A DNA stretch of 64,000 nucleotides from Kudoa neothunni (taxonomy: Eukaryota; Cnidaria): contig OZ199838.1 of assembly GCA_964304625.1 (NCBI GenBank), positions 13,826,001 through 13,890,000 on the forward strand, in the 5' to 3' direction. Of this stretch, positions 11,958 to 23,793 are shown in pieces; the first letter of the stretch is position 1, and each line of letters begins with the position of its first letter. Below the pieces are notes generated by a model. It had not been told where the DNA came from. It saw nothing but the letters and a program-made list of their open reading frames with translations, and did not search any database. The translations under genes and the position numbers were made by a program.

Positions 11958-13033
11958 TTAACCAAAAAGATCCTGATAGGAAGGCAACAAGGAACGAGTG
12001 TATTCGACAACAAATAGCATAGTTGCATTCACGGGCACAGATCGAAGTAAACATGGTGTAAATCCCTTCCAGAAACGTCCATAGCCGCCTTCTGTTTTAT
12101 ACAATTTCATTGCGCAATCAAGGGTGTGTTTGTATTGTCGTTTATTCTTACAGGTGGCATCAGCCATCATTGCAGATTTCACCACATCGATGTTGTAGAC
12201 CAATGTCCAAAAGACAATACCAGCCACTCCTCCAGCAATAAGTAGTTTGTAGGAGGGCAATTTGTCGATTGATTCATCGGGGGATTTCAGCAATCGTTTC
12301 ATATATTCAAAAGTCAAGAAATAAGAACCATAACCGCATGAATTGCGCATGATGGTAGAAGTGAGTCCTTGGTAGGCGCCCATAGCACCATACTTCTTTA
12401 CAATGTATCTGGCGCAGTCAAACACATTCTTGTACTTATAATCGATGGGTTGACCGAGTTTTTGATGCATAATTTGGATTTGAAGTTTGGATTTGAACTA
12501 TAAGAATAATGACCAAAATCAGAGTAATCGGCATGTGAAATGAAGTACAAATCACATACCACATCTAACGGAGTGTCCACAAAAGCCGAAACCATTCCAC
12601 AAATTCCTCCACCAATCAGATATTCATGTGGGTTTAGTTGAGTGATTTGTCGACCGCCGTTTTTTCTTAAATATTCTAACGTCTAACTCATTTAAGTGAT
12701 GAAAAATTAAATTCAAATGGTAACTACTTCATAGTAGGAAGTGAAAAGTGCTGTTCGCATAAATATTTGACCAGCCAACGGCGAACCTACGCCTTTGTAG
12801 AATCCACCGAATCCTTCCCATTGCAGTGTTTTCTTGAAACAGTCGGTCACATTATGATACACTGGGTTTGTAGGTGACTGAACTTGCAGGCGAACTTTTA
12901 AAGTGTCAAAAGGGTGGCCAATTATTGTGGCTGTAATTCCAGCAAATGTTCCAACCAAGATATTCTTACAGTTGTGAAACCATACTGGATCTTGGGAAGG
13001 TTTTGGTGTTATGATTAGTGATTTCTGGTCCAT
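11958..13033 (-). CDS. Mitochondrial carrier (SLC25, carnitine/ornithine-type clade)
   Basis: A six-helix inner-membrane solute carrier in three exons: 13033-12728, 12682-12560 and 12497-11958. Introns are 45 and 62 bp, and the spliced frame is 322 codons, normal for SLC25. The three carrier repeats are visible. Repeat 1 has HPFDTLKVRLQVQ at residue ~40. Repeat 2 has TPLDVFKSKLQIQ at ~140. Repeat 3 has NIDVVKSAMMADA at ~240, where the canonical first Pro is Asn. The end reads GRFWKGFTPCLLRSVPVNAT, the pattern of the SLC25A20/A29/A15 clade and plant BOU-like carriers. The likely substrate is acylcarnitine or a basic amino acid, but contact residues were not resolved. The ATG at 13033 is the first in frame. 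No partner gene is nearby. Confidence 0.9.
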
Positions 13034-14929
13034 TCTTATCGAATTAGTGCCCGTGTAAACAGATTTATATGTTATCTATTTGACAATGATAAAATTGAAG
13101 AGTACACTCAATTTAATTGTAAGAAATTCGGTTTAATATATGAATCGAGTCTCTGAATTAAAAAATTAACAAAATTCAAAATATGCGCGCAAGGTGCATA
13201 TTTGTAAAGCGTCTCTAATTAATATCCGCTCGACTACTCAATTCATAGATTGAATCACCTTAATTTTTTATTGAGGGAGTTATAGTAACTAAAATCCTCC
13301 CATAGAGAAAATAATAACGATAGTGACCGCCGAAAATCTAATAAGCTTTGGAAAAATTATTTACTTTACTAAATATGTCACCTACCAACCAGTTTCAACG
13401 CAGCAACTATATCCTTATTATTTTAATCCGTTCTACTCGGGTCATGAGAATATAATCTTATAATTATTACACGAGATTGGTGAGATTATAAAAGCTTCCA
13501 TATTTTAGATCCAATAAGTAATCGTTGAATTTCTGTTAATCACTTTAACGAAAAACATTTATCTTCCTTGGCGACGCCTTTTCTAATTGTATTTTTTGTA
13601 AAATTGATATTTTCGATTGCACGTGGCATTAATAGTTGACGATTAAAGTGACTAGCGTGCATTATTTTTTAATGACAACTTCAAATCCCTTGTCGAACTA
13701 GCCACAAAACACTTCTTGTTTCATCAATTTTTTATTTATTGTACAATTAAATCTACTCTATAATTTCTTTAGGCATATTAGATGGTAACTCCAACTTAAT
13801 TGGATTTTATGCTAAACTCTAACACGCATTTCTAGCTAGAATTAACTTATATAAACATTTTTAGATGTTTGACATTGGAAATAATTACAGATGGATTCGT
13901 AAACATTTTTTATTTAATAAATATTTTTTGTAATCAATCGTAGATTATTAAAGTTTCTACGCGTGTCATTCACCACGTTCACGCTTTTTAGAAACTCTAT
14001 AGATCACCCTTATCAACTAATGTCTGGTTAATTAAAAATAGATATTTAGATAAAATTTTTATAATGATTGTTTTATTATTGAAATCATGATGTTATTAGC
14101 TGACAAGTTAGTCATATTTAGGGTCTCATTTAGTATAGGCCCCCTAATCCAACAATGCTCAATGAGGATTATTCTGTTTACTTCACCGACATGTATGAGA
14201 TGTTAAGTGAAATTTTTACTTTAACATTTTCGAACAAATTTTGATTCGCTCCAGAGGAGAAAAGCAAATAAGGTTTTTGAGATCATTTTCGACGACAAGC
14301 AATGAACAACGCTATAAATTTCGGAAACAACATGCTCCAGAATTACCGTTTTGTTTAATTTTATTTAAAATAAGTAAAAAATGATCTCTTTTCATTAGAA
14401 AATGGCGTTAAACTTTCTTAAAGGATGAAATATATATTTTTCTGAAGACAGAGGAAGAAGCGCCACATTCTGTGGATTAACACACTGCGATTCTAATCCT
14501 TCAAATGTGGTGTTGGGTTGGGGGCCTGTACCTAAGTTCAGTCCCATATTTATAATCCAATAGTCTTCATTTTATGTTAAATACTAATCTTATAAGAAGA
14601 ACGTTTTAAGATATACGCCAATATCTGCTTCAAATCTAAAATGATTTATTCATTTAGAACCTTCAATTTTGAATGATGCACATTAAAAGTGTTAATAACG
14701 TTACTAATAAAAAAATAATCATGAAATGATTGCCAAATAATATAGTGTGATTAAAATCAATATTTATTTAATAACTTGTTGAATAATCCCCAAACGACGT
14801 GATTAATCATTTCGAATGTTAACATGTATGGAGGTCATGTTAAAAGAAACCACAAGAGGCTCAAAATAGCGATAAATTTTTTTTCATCAAAACGGTGGTG
14901 AAGATGTTAATTGTTGAGGGGATTGAGAA
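13034..14929. other. Gene-free region upstream of the carrier gene
   Basis: This contains the presumed promoter of the minus-strand carrier gene near 13034-13200. The remainder is AT-rich with no frame, tRNA-like fold or transposon end that I could support until the TTAA at 14930. Confidence 0.4.
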
Positions 14930-15845
14930 TTAACCCCTAATGGACTACCTTGGGCTCCGCGAGCCTAAGAACAATTCTCGACGTAAATTGGTTAAATATT
15001 GTTATTAGCGCGATTAACACTTAAACATTATTGCTTTGTAAGGCATAAAAATAAGACACATTTTCATTATCTAGAGTTGCAAAAAGTACAAGCAATGTTT
15101 TTTAAAGAACGTTCGGTACAGATGCTCTTATGACACTGGCAACAAACTTGTTTTCTCCTGCGTACGACATTGGATTGACAAAGATAACATCTCCTTTTAT
15201 TTTCATGGTTGTCATCACTTTCTGACTAATGAATATCAAAATTATATCTTACGATGTCCATTGAATGCTTGGCGATCGGCTGGAAAGAAATATTAGGATT
15301 TTTAAATCTCCTATTCTGTTCATCTTTTATCAATGACAGAGCCAAATCAAGTAAAAAATTTTGACGACGATTAGATATATCTATGCCTCTATAGGTTGGA
15401 TCTTTTTGGACAAAAACCAAGTACGCAATAAAAGCCGCTACATCTATGATTTGAGAAAATACGGCATAAGGACAACGGTTACATTTTCTTTTGCACGAAT
15501 AAGTAGCCACACATTGATCTAAAGTATCAACACCGCCTTCTCGCTTACTATAATCAATAATAGCATCAGGTTTGGCATGATACTCGCTATTTATGCTGGG
15601 AGTTCGATGTTCGGAAGAAAGAATCAAAACGGCTTTGTTTTTGGGGCAACATACAAAGTAAGGTGAAATCTTTGTAGAAACCAAAAAGATATGAGTAGAT
15701 TTCTCTAGATTTGTGCGGCAAGAATTCTGGAGGTATAAACGTCCTGCATTTACGAAGCGTCCCAACTAATGACGTTTTTCTTTCTTTTAAATATTTTACT
15801 AGGTTACACGTGGGAAGGAGAAAACTGGCCAATCTGTGCGCGTTG
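14930..15845 (-). mobile_element. piggyBac fragment A: 3' terminus and C-terminal half of transposase
   Basis: TTAA at 14930-14933 is followed by CCCCTAATGGACTACC and a short hairpin CTTGGGCTCCGCGAGCCTAAG-like arm, resembling other piggyBac ends in this window. On the minus strand the transposase runs from about 15845 to 15070. It includes LVGTLRKCRTFIPPEFL, then after one frameshift KNKAVLILSSEHRT, YSKREGGVDTLDQ with the third catalytic Asp, and after one in-frame TAG (15226) the Cys-rich tail RRCYLCQSNVV...CCQCHKSICTE...CTFCNSR. The N-terminal half is missing: the copy stops abruptly where the MULE coding region begins. Confidence 0.85.
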
Positions 15846-15851
15846 GAGTTA

Positions 15852-17216
15852 AAATGTCGGAACAACTTGGTGAACCTAAGTTTCGAATAATCAAAACTCA
15901 AAGAAATTCTGAGATGCTTTTTTATCAGAATTATTTTTACACTAAATATCATTCGGGTAAGACTTCACATTTCTGGAGATGTCAAAACAGGAAGTGCCCT
16001 GGAAAAATTTCTACGTCAACACTGGATCAAATTGATAAGTTTGAAATCGTCAAAGAACATAATCATATTTTATCCGACAACGATATTTCAAAGATGTTTT
16101 TTTCGGCCAATATTAAAAATTTATCGGAAATTAGTTCGTATTCCACCCATAAAGTCTATTCATTAGCAACAAGCAGTGTAAAATTGTGCGATCTACCAAT
16201 CTTAAATAAAAATCACATCTACAAAAATATTCGAAATGTGAGAAAAAGAAATTCTATTGTAGTCGATTCTACAAAAAATTTGTTGGAACTTCAAATAAAG
16301 ACAATTCGTGGTCAAGATTTTTGCCTATTTGACTCAGGAGTGGAAACCCCAGATAGAATAGTACTATTAACTACTGATGAGAACCTCGAACATTTAAGAA
16401 ATTCAAGAGTGATGATTGCGGATGGTACCTTTAAGGTCTGCCCAAGAGAATTTCTTCAATTAATATGTTTATCCACTGGTATATATATTATTGAAAACGA
16501 AGAAAGAGGTTGATTATTTGAAGGCAATAAATATTATTAAAAGTAAATTTGATAATAGCTTCCCAGATTACATAATTATTGATTTCGAGGTGGCTGCATA
16601 TGTTGCTTTTAAAAAAGCAACAAAATCTAAGATATACTTTTGCCTATTTCACTTTGACCAATGTATTTTTAGAAAAATCCAAAATTTAGGCTTAGCTAAT
16701 GATTATAATCAGAATAATGAATTTAAATTTTTAGTTAAATGCCTGATCTCTATAGCATTTGTTCCACCTGAATATGTAGAAATGGAGTATCAGAAAGTTT
16801 TAAGAAAATCATTAAAATTTAAGAATATTAATCTTGTTTCGTTTTTCAACTGTTTTGAAAAAAATTTTCTAAAGAGGACCAAATATCCTATCGGATGTTG
16901 GAACGCATATGAAAGTGTTATGGAAGATATACCCTTAACTTCAAACAACGCAGAGACGTTTAACCGTCACTTTCGCGATAAATTTGATCAATGCCATCTA
17001 GGTCTTTCAACATTTTTTGAAAAATTAAAGGTTAATCAAAGTAATGTTGAGAATGACATCGAATGCCACATGCTTAATGTGACACGCATTACCGATACTA
17101 CGTATAAGCGAAAATTAGTCTTTCTTAAAGAAGTATGCAACAATTATCGTGCATATTATAATATGACATACATCCAACTTATAGCCAAAATATACGCTTG
17201 GAAATTAACTGATTAG
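15852..17216 (+). mobile_element. MULE transposase with FLYWCH zinc finger, nearly intact
   Basis: From the ATG at 15852 the first block (to 16513) has a FLYWCH finger: FWRCQNRKCPGKISTST followed by KEHNHILSD. It then reaches the MULE signature MIADGTFKVCPREFLQLI with the first catalytic Asp. After a short deletion with a frameshift at about 16490-16510, the second block (to 17216) continues with PDYIIIDFEVAAYVAF (second Asp), FCLFHFDQCIFRKIQNLGL and SNNAETFNRHFRDKF (catalytic Glu). The missing stretch corresponds to roughly 15-25 residues normally between GTFKVCP and DFE. Terminal repeats were not found. This family sometimes gives rise to domesticated genes, but the frameshift argues against function here. 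Confidence 0.85.
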
Positions 17217-17732
17217 CTTATGTATAGTTCATCTATTATCGTTCAAAATATTGTATGTTGGTCGCGCATGCGTACAAAGGGTTGACCAGTTTTCTCTTTA
17301 TGATCCAGACCAAAAAGAAGAAAATATTGTTCGCATTTTAATGAAATTACCAATTTTATGAGTCACGGTGTGAAGTCAGATCACTTAGAAAGGGTTCGTA
17401 AACTCTTTCTAACGTTAGACCCACGAGTATTGACTCAGGCAGATGTTTCACCTTGTGCAACCGTGTTATTTCCCGTTGAGAACAAAATTGAGCGACTCAA
17501 ACCGTGGAACCATTGTGTTTATTTATGAAAATAGAAATAATTAAATTTAAATTTGAGTCATGAGATTTTTTGTTATGTGTTCAAAAAAGCTTTATCGTAA
17601 AATATTTATAATCATTTATAAATGCAGTACAAAACAATTTAAATAATTAAATTAATTAAAACAATAAAAGTTAATATAGGATTTAATGCAGTTGTAAAAT
17701 AATTTAAAACTTTGTTTTTACTGCATATTTAA

Positions 17733-18939
17733 TCCTCTAAGGACTTTGGAGTTTTTTGGACCCCAAACCATAATTAATTTATCCAGTATTATGTATGTAA
17801 TAATCAGAAATTCGTTAAATTCTATCTAATCTCTTAACTTTCAATATTGTTAATTATTTGAAAATCTTAAGTTGAGTGAATAAAAATTAGCTGTAGGAAA
17901 AGAATTATCCTCTAAGGACTTTGAGGTCCAATGGACCCCACGACGTTTTGTGGTCAATATGTTTTAAAAATAAATAAAAATATAGCTATACAAGTATTAT
18001 TCATTTTTCTCGCATAAAAACTTATAAATATGGTACAAGTTTAATTAATGTTTACTTTTCGTAATGATTTAATTATTCACACGTGACCGTTAATTAAAAT
18101 AGGTATGGTAAACTTTCACTTACACTTAAAAAATAAATTTGTTGAATCATAAAAAATAAATATAATCTATTTTAACATATTTAATAACTAAATCCAATCC
18201 TCTTTTAAATGAAATCTTCCAAAAATTGATACATTCGATTATTTATTCACAAATTATTTTTGTGAAAAAGATGAAAAGCAATGTAACATACTTTTAACGT
18301 GCTGAGTACAATGGCACATAGGACCAGGCGCTTTTTAATGTTATTCACTGCACCGATCCTTGATGTTATCGGTTTACTAAAACCCCATATAACACCACTT
18401 TTACTGATTATTAGGTCTTCAGTATTCCCATATTCCACTGATTCAATTGACGTTTCAGATAATTTCGTACCGTTTTCTTCAAATTCATTTCCCAAAGATT
18501 GAAATTCATCTAGCCACTCATCAGTTTCGCCCATTTTTTATGCAAGCAGCTGGGGCCCCCGCGTGTCATTATTTGAACAGAATAACATCCTGCTGTTGAA
18601 CAATAATTTAAAATATTAAATTGAATATTTTGATGTCAAAAATAATTAATCATTAATTCAAATCATTTTAATTGTTTATTTCTCAAAAATCTAAGATTAT
18701 TCAGAAACGGTTTTATATAACGATTACTTGCGATATAATCCGGAACAGTATCGAGGAGAATATAACGGATTAATTACTCAAATGATCAGTTCTTTCCTTC
18801 AAATTTAGTCCATGGAAATTTTTAAACTGAATAAAGTGATATATCTATATTTATTAAGTTTATTCATCAAGTAAAAAACTGGGGTCTTTTGGACCCCAAA
18901 AGTCTTTGGAGGATGGTCGTTTTCACTGACCTTAGAGGG
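17733..18939 (-). mobile_element. piggyBac derivative (1207 bp) in a TTAA target
   Basis: Flanked by TTAA at 17729-17732 and 18940-18943. The ends read TCCTCTAAGGACTTTGGAG (left) and, inverted, CCCTCTAAGGTCAGTG (right), followed by short palindromic arms with GGGGTCC and GGACCCC cores. A second left-end-like module, TCCTCTAAGGACTTTGAGG, lies inside at 17908. The minus strand has a 95-codon frame, 18534-18247, whose DLIISKSGVIWGFSKP segment matches LVSKSGIEWNT in piggyBac copy B. Only the N-terminal part of a transposase survives, so the element was non-autonomous. It sits in the 3' part of hAT copy 2. Confidence 0.88.
18247..18534 (-). pseudogene. piggyBac transposase N-terminal remnant
   Basis: A 95-codon frame beginning MGETDEWLDEFQSLGNEFEE, acidic as is usual for piggyBac N termini. 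ISKSGVIWGFSKP corresponds to the SxSGIxW motif that precedes the dimerisation domain. After about residue 65 it loses similarity and terminates, so catalytic domains are absent. Confidence 0.75.
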
Positions 18940-19057
18940 TTAAACAAAGAACGACAAAAATAAGATTTCAATCAATCACGTTTTTAAATATTTTTTGCGC
19001 GAATAAAATTGACATTCGTAATTAGAAAAATTATTTACAAAACCGAATCGTCTTAGC

Positions 19058-19929
19058 GATCACTGTTTTCTGTTCAAATCTTCAATACAATTAATAATTA
19101 AATATATATGGTTTGGTTTATAAAAAAAATTTTTTTCGTGCATGTCGTGCCGATAAATAATTTTCAGAAATGGATTTGACCCCTAGTCTGATGGATACCT
19201 AGCAACAGTATGGATCTAATGGATCACATATATATAATATCCTATACCAGGCCAATTACTATGATTAACACCAATGAAACATCGAAAATATACACATACG
19301 CAGAAAAGAAAATCTATGAAAGAATAAAATTTTGTGAATATGTATATTTCATTTTGACAGAGATATGAAACAATATATTTTAAGATTCTTATAGTTGTGA
19401 AACCCTGCTAACCTGCTTTGTATTATTAGATTTTGACTTTTTGATGAAAGTCCAGTTTTTTTTGAAAGACATTAATAAAGTAGAAAAAGATAGAACCAGA
19501 AAAATAACAATTCCAACAGATATGTAGGTAATTTTCAAACCAACGTTCGTCTTTGGAGGCTCGGTTCGCGGAGTTGTCTTTGATATATAGCTTGAAGAAC
19601 GTATCGTAGAGAAGAAACCTTAAATTATAAACACAATAATTTTTAATTTAAAATAACAACACGGAAACAGAGTTTTAAAAATAATTGGGTCAATTATCTC
19701 GATATTATATTTTAAAAATTGCCTGTTGATGAAGGTTCTTCTGGTGTTATATCAATACTTTGAGATGTTTCTGACATATATGGAACCTAAATTTCGAAAT
19801 AAATTATTGGAAAAAATTAAATATAATTTTTAGGCGCTTCTCAAATTTTATTGTTTTCACAACTTTATGAAACTCATTCAAAGTTAGCAATTAGAATGCA
19901 ATCTCAAATTCAATTTTAAATGTAAAGTA
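19058..19929. other. AT-rich spacer, no recognised feature
   Basis: A TTTGACCCCTAGTC motif near 19168 resembles a hAT end, but the alignment to hAT copy 1 stops about 110 bp earlier. No gene is recognisable. Confidence 0.35.
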
Positions 19930-20860
19930 ATAATCGTAGACAAGCAAACAACGCAGAAAACTAATTTAAATACAATAAGAAACCAATTCACGCACTTGCG
20001 CGCGCCACGATTTCAGAAAAAATTGGCATTTAATAATCATTAAATTGCGTTTATAAAAGCTAGGTAACTATATATTAATTTTTAAACGACAATTAAAACT
20101 CGCGAAACATGTTAACAGCACAAAAATATTTTTCAACGATCTATGAAATATTCTTCTTGTTGCTATCAGTAGAATCATTCAGTTTCGTCTACATTGTAAA
20201 TAAAATTTTCAGAGTATCTTTTAAAAAATGTTCTGATTTGATTGGTATACTATGAAGTAGTTTTAGGTGTAGCATCAGCAGATTAGCTAATAAAATTTTA
20301 TTTTTTAATGTTGGACCTTTTTTAAAACAACTGAATCCTCAAAGAATTGCACACGAAGGTAAACCTTTTTCTTTGGATAATTGATTTCTCTGGATGATCA
20401 TCGCGACGACGCTTACTACAATCTTTCTGCTTTGTGTCCACCCAATTCACTCATATACATCTTCATCAACAGAATTAAATTGTCCTGCACGTAAATAATT
20501 TCTATCTTTAGATTCTGCAAATATTTATAGGTTTTGATTATTTTATTTTTCATCTCTAGGATTCCACTAGGAGTCAAGATAATAAATATTTAAAAATGCG
20601 ATACATTCGCAGTTTTATGACATTGAATATTGACTTAACTAAATAATAAACAAAAAGTACCCGAAAAAAGTGCGTGAAATTGACCGATCGCGTGACTTTT
20701 AGTCCCGTTATTTAGCAACTTTTTAAAATAATTTTTATACAAATTTTGATTGAAACATTATATAAACAATGAAAAATCAGCATTCTAACTAAATAGGTTT
20801 TTAAAAAGTGCGTGAAATTGGTTATTTACTGCATACTTTCCATTAATACAAAGTTTTTAT
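19930..20860 (+). repeat. Dispersed repeat R1, copy 1
   Basis: About 0.9 kb of non-coding sequence recurs in the same orientation at 39900-40700. Shared landmarks include AACTATATATTAATTTTTAA, GTTAACAGCACAAAAATATT, TTTCAGAGTATCTTTTAAAA, GAAGGTAAACCTTTTTCTT and ATTGACTTAACTAAATAATA. Copy 1 has an extra block relative to copy 2 (around 20390-20520), and copy 2 has an extra stretch around 40430-40495. No frame was found. It also contains two copies of the AAAAGTGCGTGAAATTG motif. Confidence 0.8.
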
Positions 20861-21982
20861 TGAGACACAACTATCTGAATTTTAAAAAGAATTCAAAAAT
20901 CGGATAATTATGTTAAATATTAAATAAGCCGTAAGTTACCATTCACAGCTTTTTAAAACATCATTGGCATCATTATAAAAGTGCGAACAAAGGAGTAACA
21001 ATTAACATTTATATTTCGGAGGCATCTTAGGTTGATTTTATTTTTTTATCGTTTGTAGACTAATAATAAATTTTATAGCTAGGCGGATTAATTTTTATCT
21101 CAAAATTTTGAAAAGGGCTGAAAGTCCTATTTAAGTTACTTAATGATTTTGTTTAATAAATAAATGAACATTAATCGTTGATTATATTGCTTGTAAAATT
21201 AAGGTCATTATATTTTTGGTCAACAATCTGTAAAATAAACTTAAAAATACTTATTAATTTCTCTCAATAACTCTATTTATATTTGAATGAAAGTGCGCGA
21301 ATAATTTTGTTTTTCTAAAGCATCACATTGCAAAAATAATGGCAAGTTTAAAAATGCAACAATTAAAATATAAAAGTAAAATTTACAGAGTTAAACGTGC
21401 GAATTAGATTAAATCTTCCTTAGAATTTCTCCATTCGAAAATAAAACTAAAGTTAAAATTTTTCATCACATAATAACAGGCAAAGCTGGGCATTATCGCT
21501 AGTGATATAATATTTGTAATAAACGGGGACTATTATTAATTTAATTAAAAAAAATATTGAATTAAAATTGTCTTTATATAGTCAGTGACCGGTTTTGCGT
21601 AATTCCCTCGGGACAAAAAATGTGGAAAATTGGTCACGCCAAGTTTTATGCACTTTCGGCGCTCGTCGCACAAACAGTTATTCAATTATTTATTAACCCC
21701 TCCGATACCAAGTGGGGTATATTTGATGCCCACACAAGGTAATTTCATCCTAATTCGTAACAGGCTCATTATATTCCCTTGAAATTTTGTGAATGCTTTC
21801 CTGATGATCTGTTACATTAATAGACAAAAATTTAAACCAATATTTAATTTTTAACGAGAAGTTTGGTTTTAAATTATTAAATGGTCGGATGACTTTGTCA
21901 ATTAAAATTTATGTTGATACTGCAAACTATTAAATTATAAATTTTTTTGAATATGTAAAATATATTTACCATCGGTAATATG
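20861..21982. other. AT-rich DNA with an inverted-repeat end at 21579
   Basis: No gene is visible. At 21577 a TA is followed by TAGTCAGTGACCGGTTTT, which is inverted at 29058-29075 before a TA. See the separate repeat entry. Confidence 0.4.
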
Positions 21983-23599
21983 AGAGTATGTGACAGTAAA
22001 TTTTAGCGTGGTTGCGCATCCTCTAAATACCCGATTTATATAGAGTTTAATTTTATACATTTTTTAAATATTGAATGGTAAAGAAATTACGCAAAAAATT
22101 ATTAAACAAAAAAATCGTTATTTTATGCATCGTGAACAATCGTTGGCGGCGAAACCACAATCGGCGTTTGTCGTTTCAGTTTATTGTCAACTTTATAAAC
22201 GTTAGAACAACTCTATTCTTACATAATAATTTTTCATTTTTAGTTCGAAATTTAATGAAACAGTCTTATCAGTTTCATATAATTCCTCGATTAATATTTT
22301 TTGGGCGCATCATCATAGCGTGAGTAATATTCAGGTGTATTGTATCACAGCTCAGAGAAAGTTTTATAAACTTTTAAATGATACCGACAGCCTGATAATA
22401 TTTTTGAGACTCCAAAATCCCCCAGATCGTTGTTCTAATTGCCATCGCTACAATACAATGGTTATATGTAAGAGAAAAAGGCGAAACGTGAATATGAGTC
22501 CATCAACATTAAGGAATGGAGATGAAGATATCCACTTACCATATAGATGCAAAAAGTATATAAAATATAAGTCTCGAACTAAGTATTCTTAGAAATGATT
22601 GTAAAACCTACTTTTCCGCAAGAAACTACATTTTTTTGATTAAAAGGCATGGGTGGTCACAACGTCTCCAAATTTACGACTAGGGATATTTTCGAGTTGA
22701 TTTACATGCGGTCAGTAGAAGTCAATCATACTTCTACAGTTTTTTGACTGGAATTAGCGAGAAAGCAGTAACCTTTCGGTTTGACCGCTTCAAATAAATT
22801 TACAGCAATCTTTTTCAAAGTCGCTCTAAATTGGGAAAAGAAGGGACCATCATTGAGATCGATGAGACGCTTTTAGGAGGCAGAAGAACAAGATGATTTG
22901 AGCACCAGCACCAACCGAGAGAAATATAACAACAGAATCAATGGACCTTAGGTTTTAGGCGTCTGCGAATGTTCGGTCGATAACAATCAAAAAAGAAGCG
23001 TAATAGAATCTCGAATTTTTATTGTGGAAAAGAGAAATATAGAAACACTTATCCCAATAATTTTAAATGAAGTTAAGACGGGCACTTCTATTTATACAGA
23101 TAAATGATTGGCTTATCAGCCTTTGTCCACATATGGTTATCATCATCATAGGATCAACCATAAATTGGAATACGTTTCCGAAGATGGCTCACACACAAAT
23201 ACTGTTGAAGTGGTGTGGCATCATATAAAACTAAGATTATTCGCCATATGTGCATTGATGGGCACACATGCAAACAAGAGGAGACAAATATGGTGCTCTG
23301 TATTTATATGTATCACAATATATGGGCTTTCATGTTAAATAAACGAATTTGTTGGCGGTTCTCCCGCTTCGAATCGAGAATCGACCATTAACAATATAGC
23401 CGAATAGGCACGAATGGTTTTAATAGGTATAATAATGCCAACGATTGGTTACGATTAATAAAATACCAATTTTTTGTTTAATAATTTTTAGCGTAATTTC
23501 TTCGCCACTCAATATTTAAAAATGTATAAAATTAAACTGTATATAAATCGGGTATCTAGAGGATACGAAACCACGCTAAATTTTACTGTTACATACTCC
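21983..23599 (+). mobile_element. Merlin (ISXO2-like) element, third copy
   Basis: The ends are inverted: AGAGTATGTGACAGTAAATT at 21983 and, read inward from 23599, GGAGTATGTAACAGTAAAAT. Inverted similarity extends to ATACCCGATTTATATA (about 63 bp). The plus strand carries the transposase from about 22320. A zinc-ribbon-like start has RCSNCHRY. Then come IEIDETLLGGRRTR (first Asp, near 22857), LGVCECSVDNNQKRS, LIPIILNEVKTGTSIYTD (second Asp) and RINHKLEYVSEDGSHTNTVE with the third acidic residue. At least four stops or shifts break the frame. No clear target duplication was found. Confidence 0.85.
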
Positions 23600-23793
23600 C
23601 CGATTTCCTTTATCATAACATTTCCAGTAAAGGCTAGATATTTCCAATCTGAAATCATGAGATAAAGATTAGCGAAAATTAATCCACATGTAACGTGGTC
23701 TTTCGATTGTTGTTGACTTGCATTGTGCTGGAGAACAAATCGAGTTAATTTATTTCGGAAAAATTCGACAATTTGTATATTTTTTTAAACTTA

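Larger units (their letters stand above)
17280..19057 (+). mobile_element. hAT fragment, copy 2, interrupted by a piggyBac derivative
   Basis: At 17304-17528 the plus strand reads RPKRRKYCSHFNEITNF and MSHGVKSDHLERVRKLF, close paralogues of the C-terminal hAT transposase in copy 1 (4661-5200), and ends with FPVENKIE like copy 1. The following non-coding sequence also matches the 3' region of copy 1 up to the TTAA at 17729 and resumes after the TTAA at 18940. The 3' end is degenerate near 19040-19057, where AACCGAATCGTCTTAGCG replaces AACCGAACCGTCTTAACC. The 5' part of the element is missing. Confidence 0.85.

Noticed and set aside
14934-18939. A single 4-kb piggyBac joining fragment A with the N-terminal remnant at 18247-18534
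   Set aside because: The element at 17733-18939 has its own two ends and TTAA copies and fits the empty site in hAT copy 1, so it is a separate insertion.
19160-19180. TTTGACCCCTAGTC as the right end of hAT copy 2
   Set aside because: Alignment with hAT copy 1 runs out near 19057, about 110 bp earlier, and the motif differs from the family terminus.
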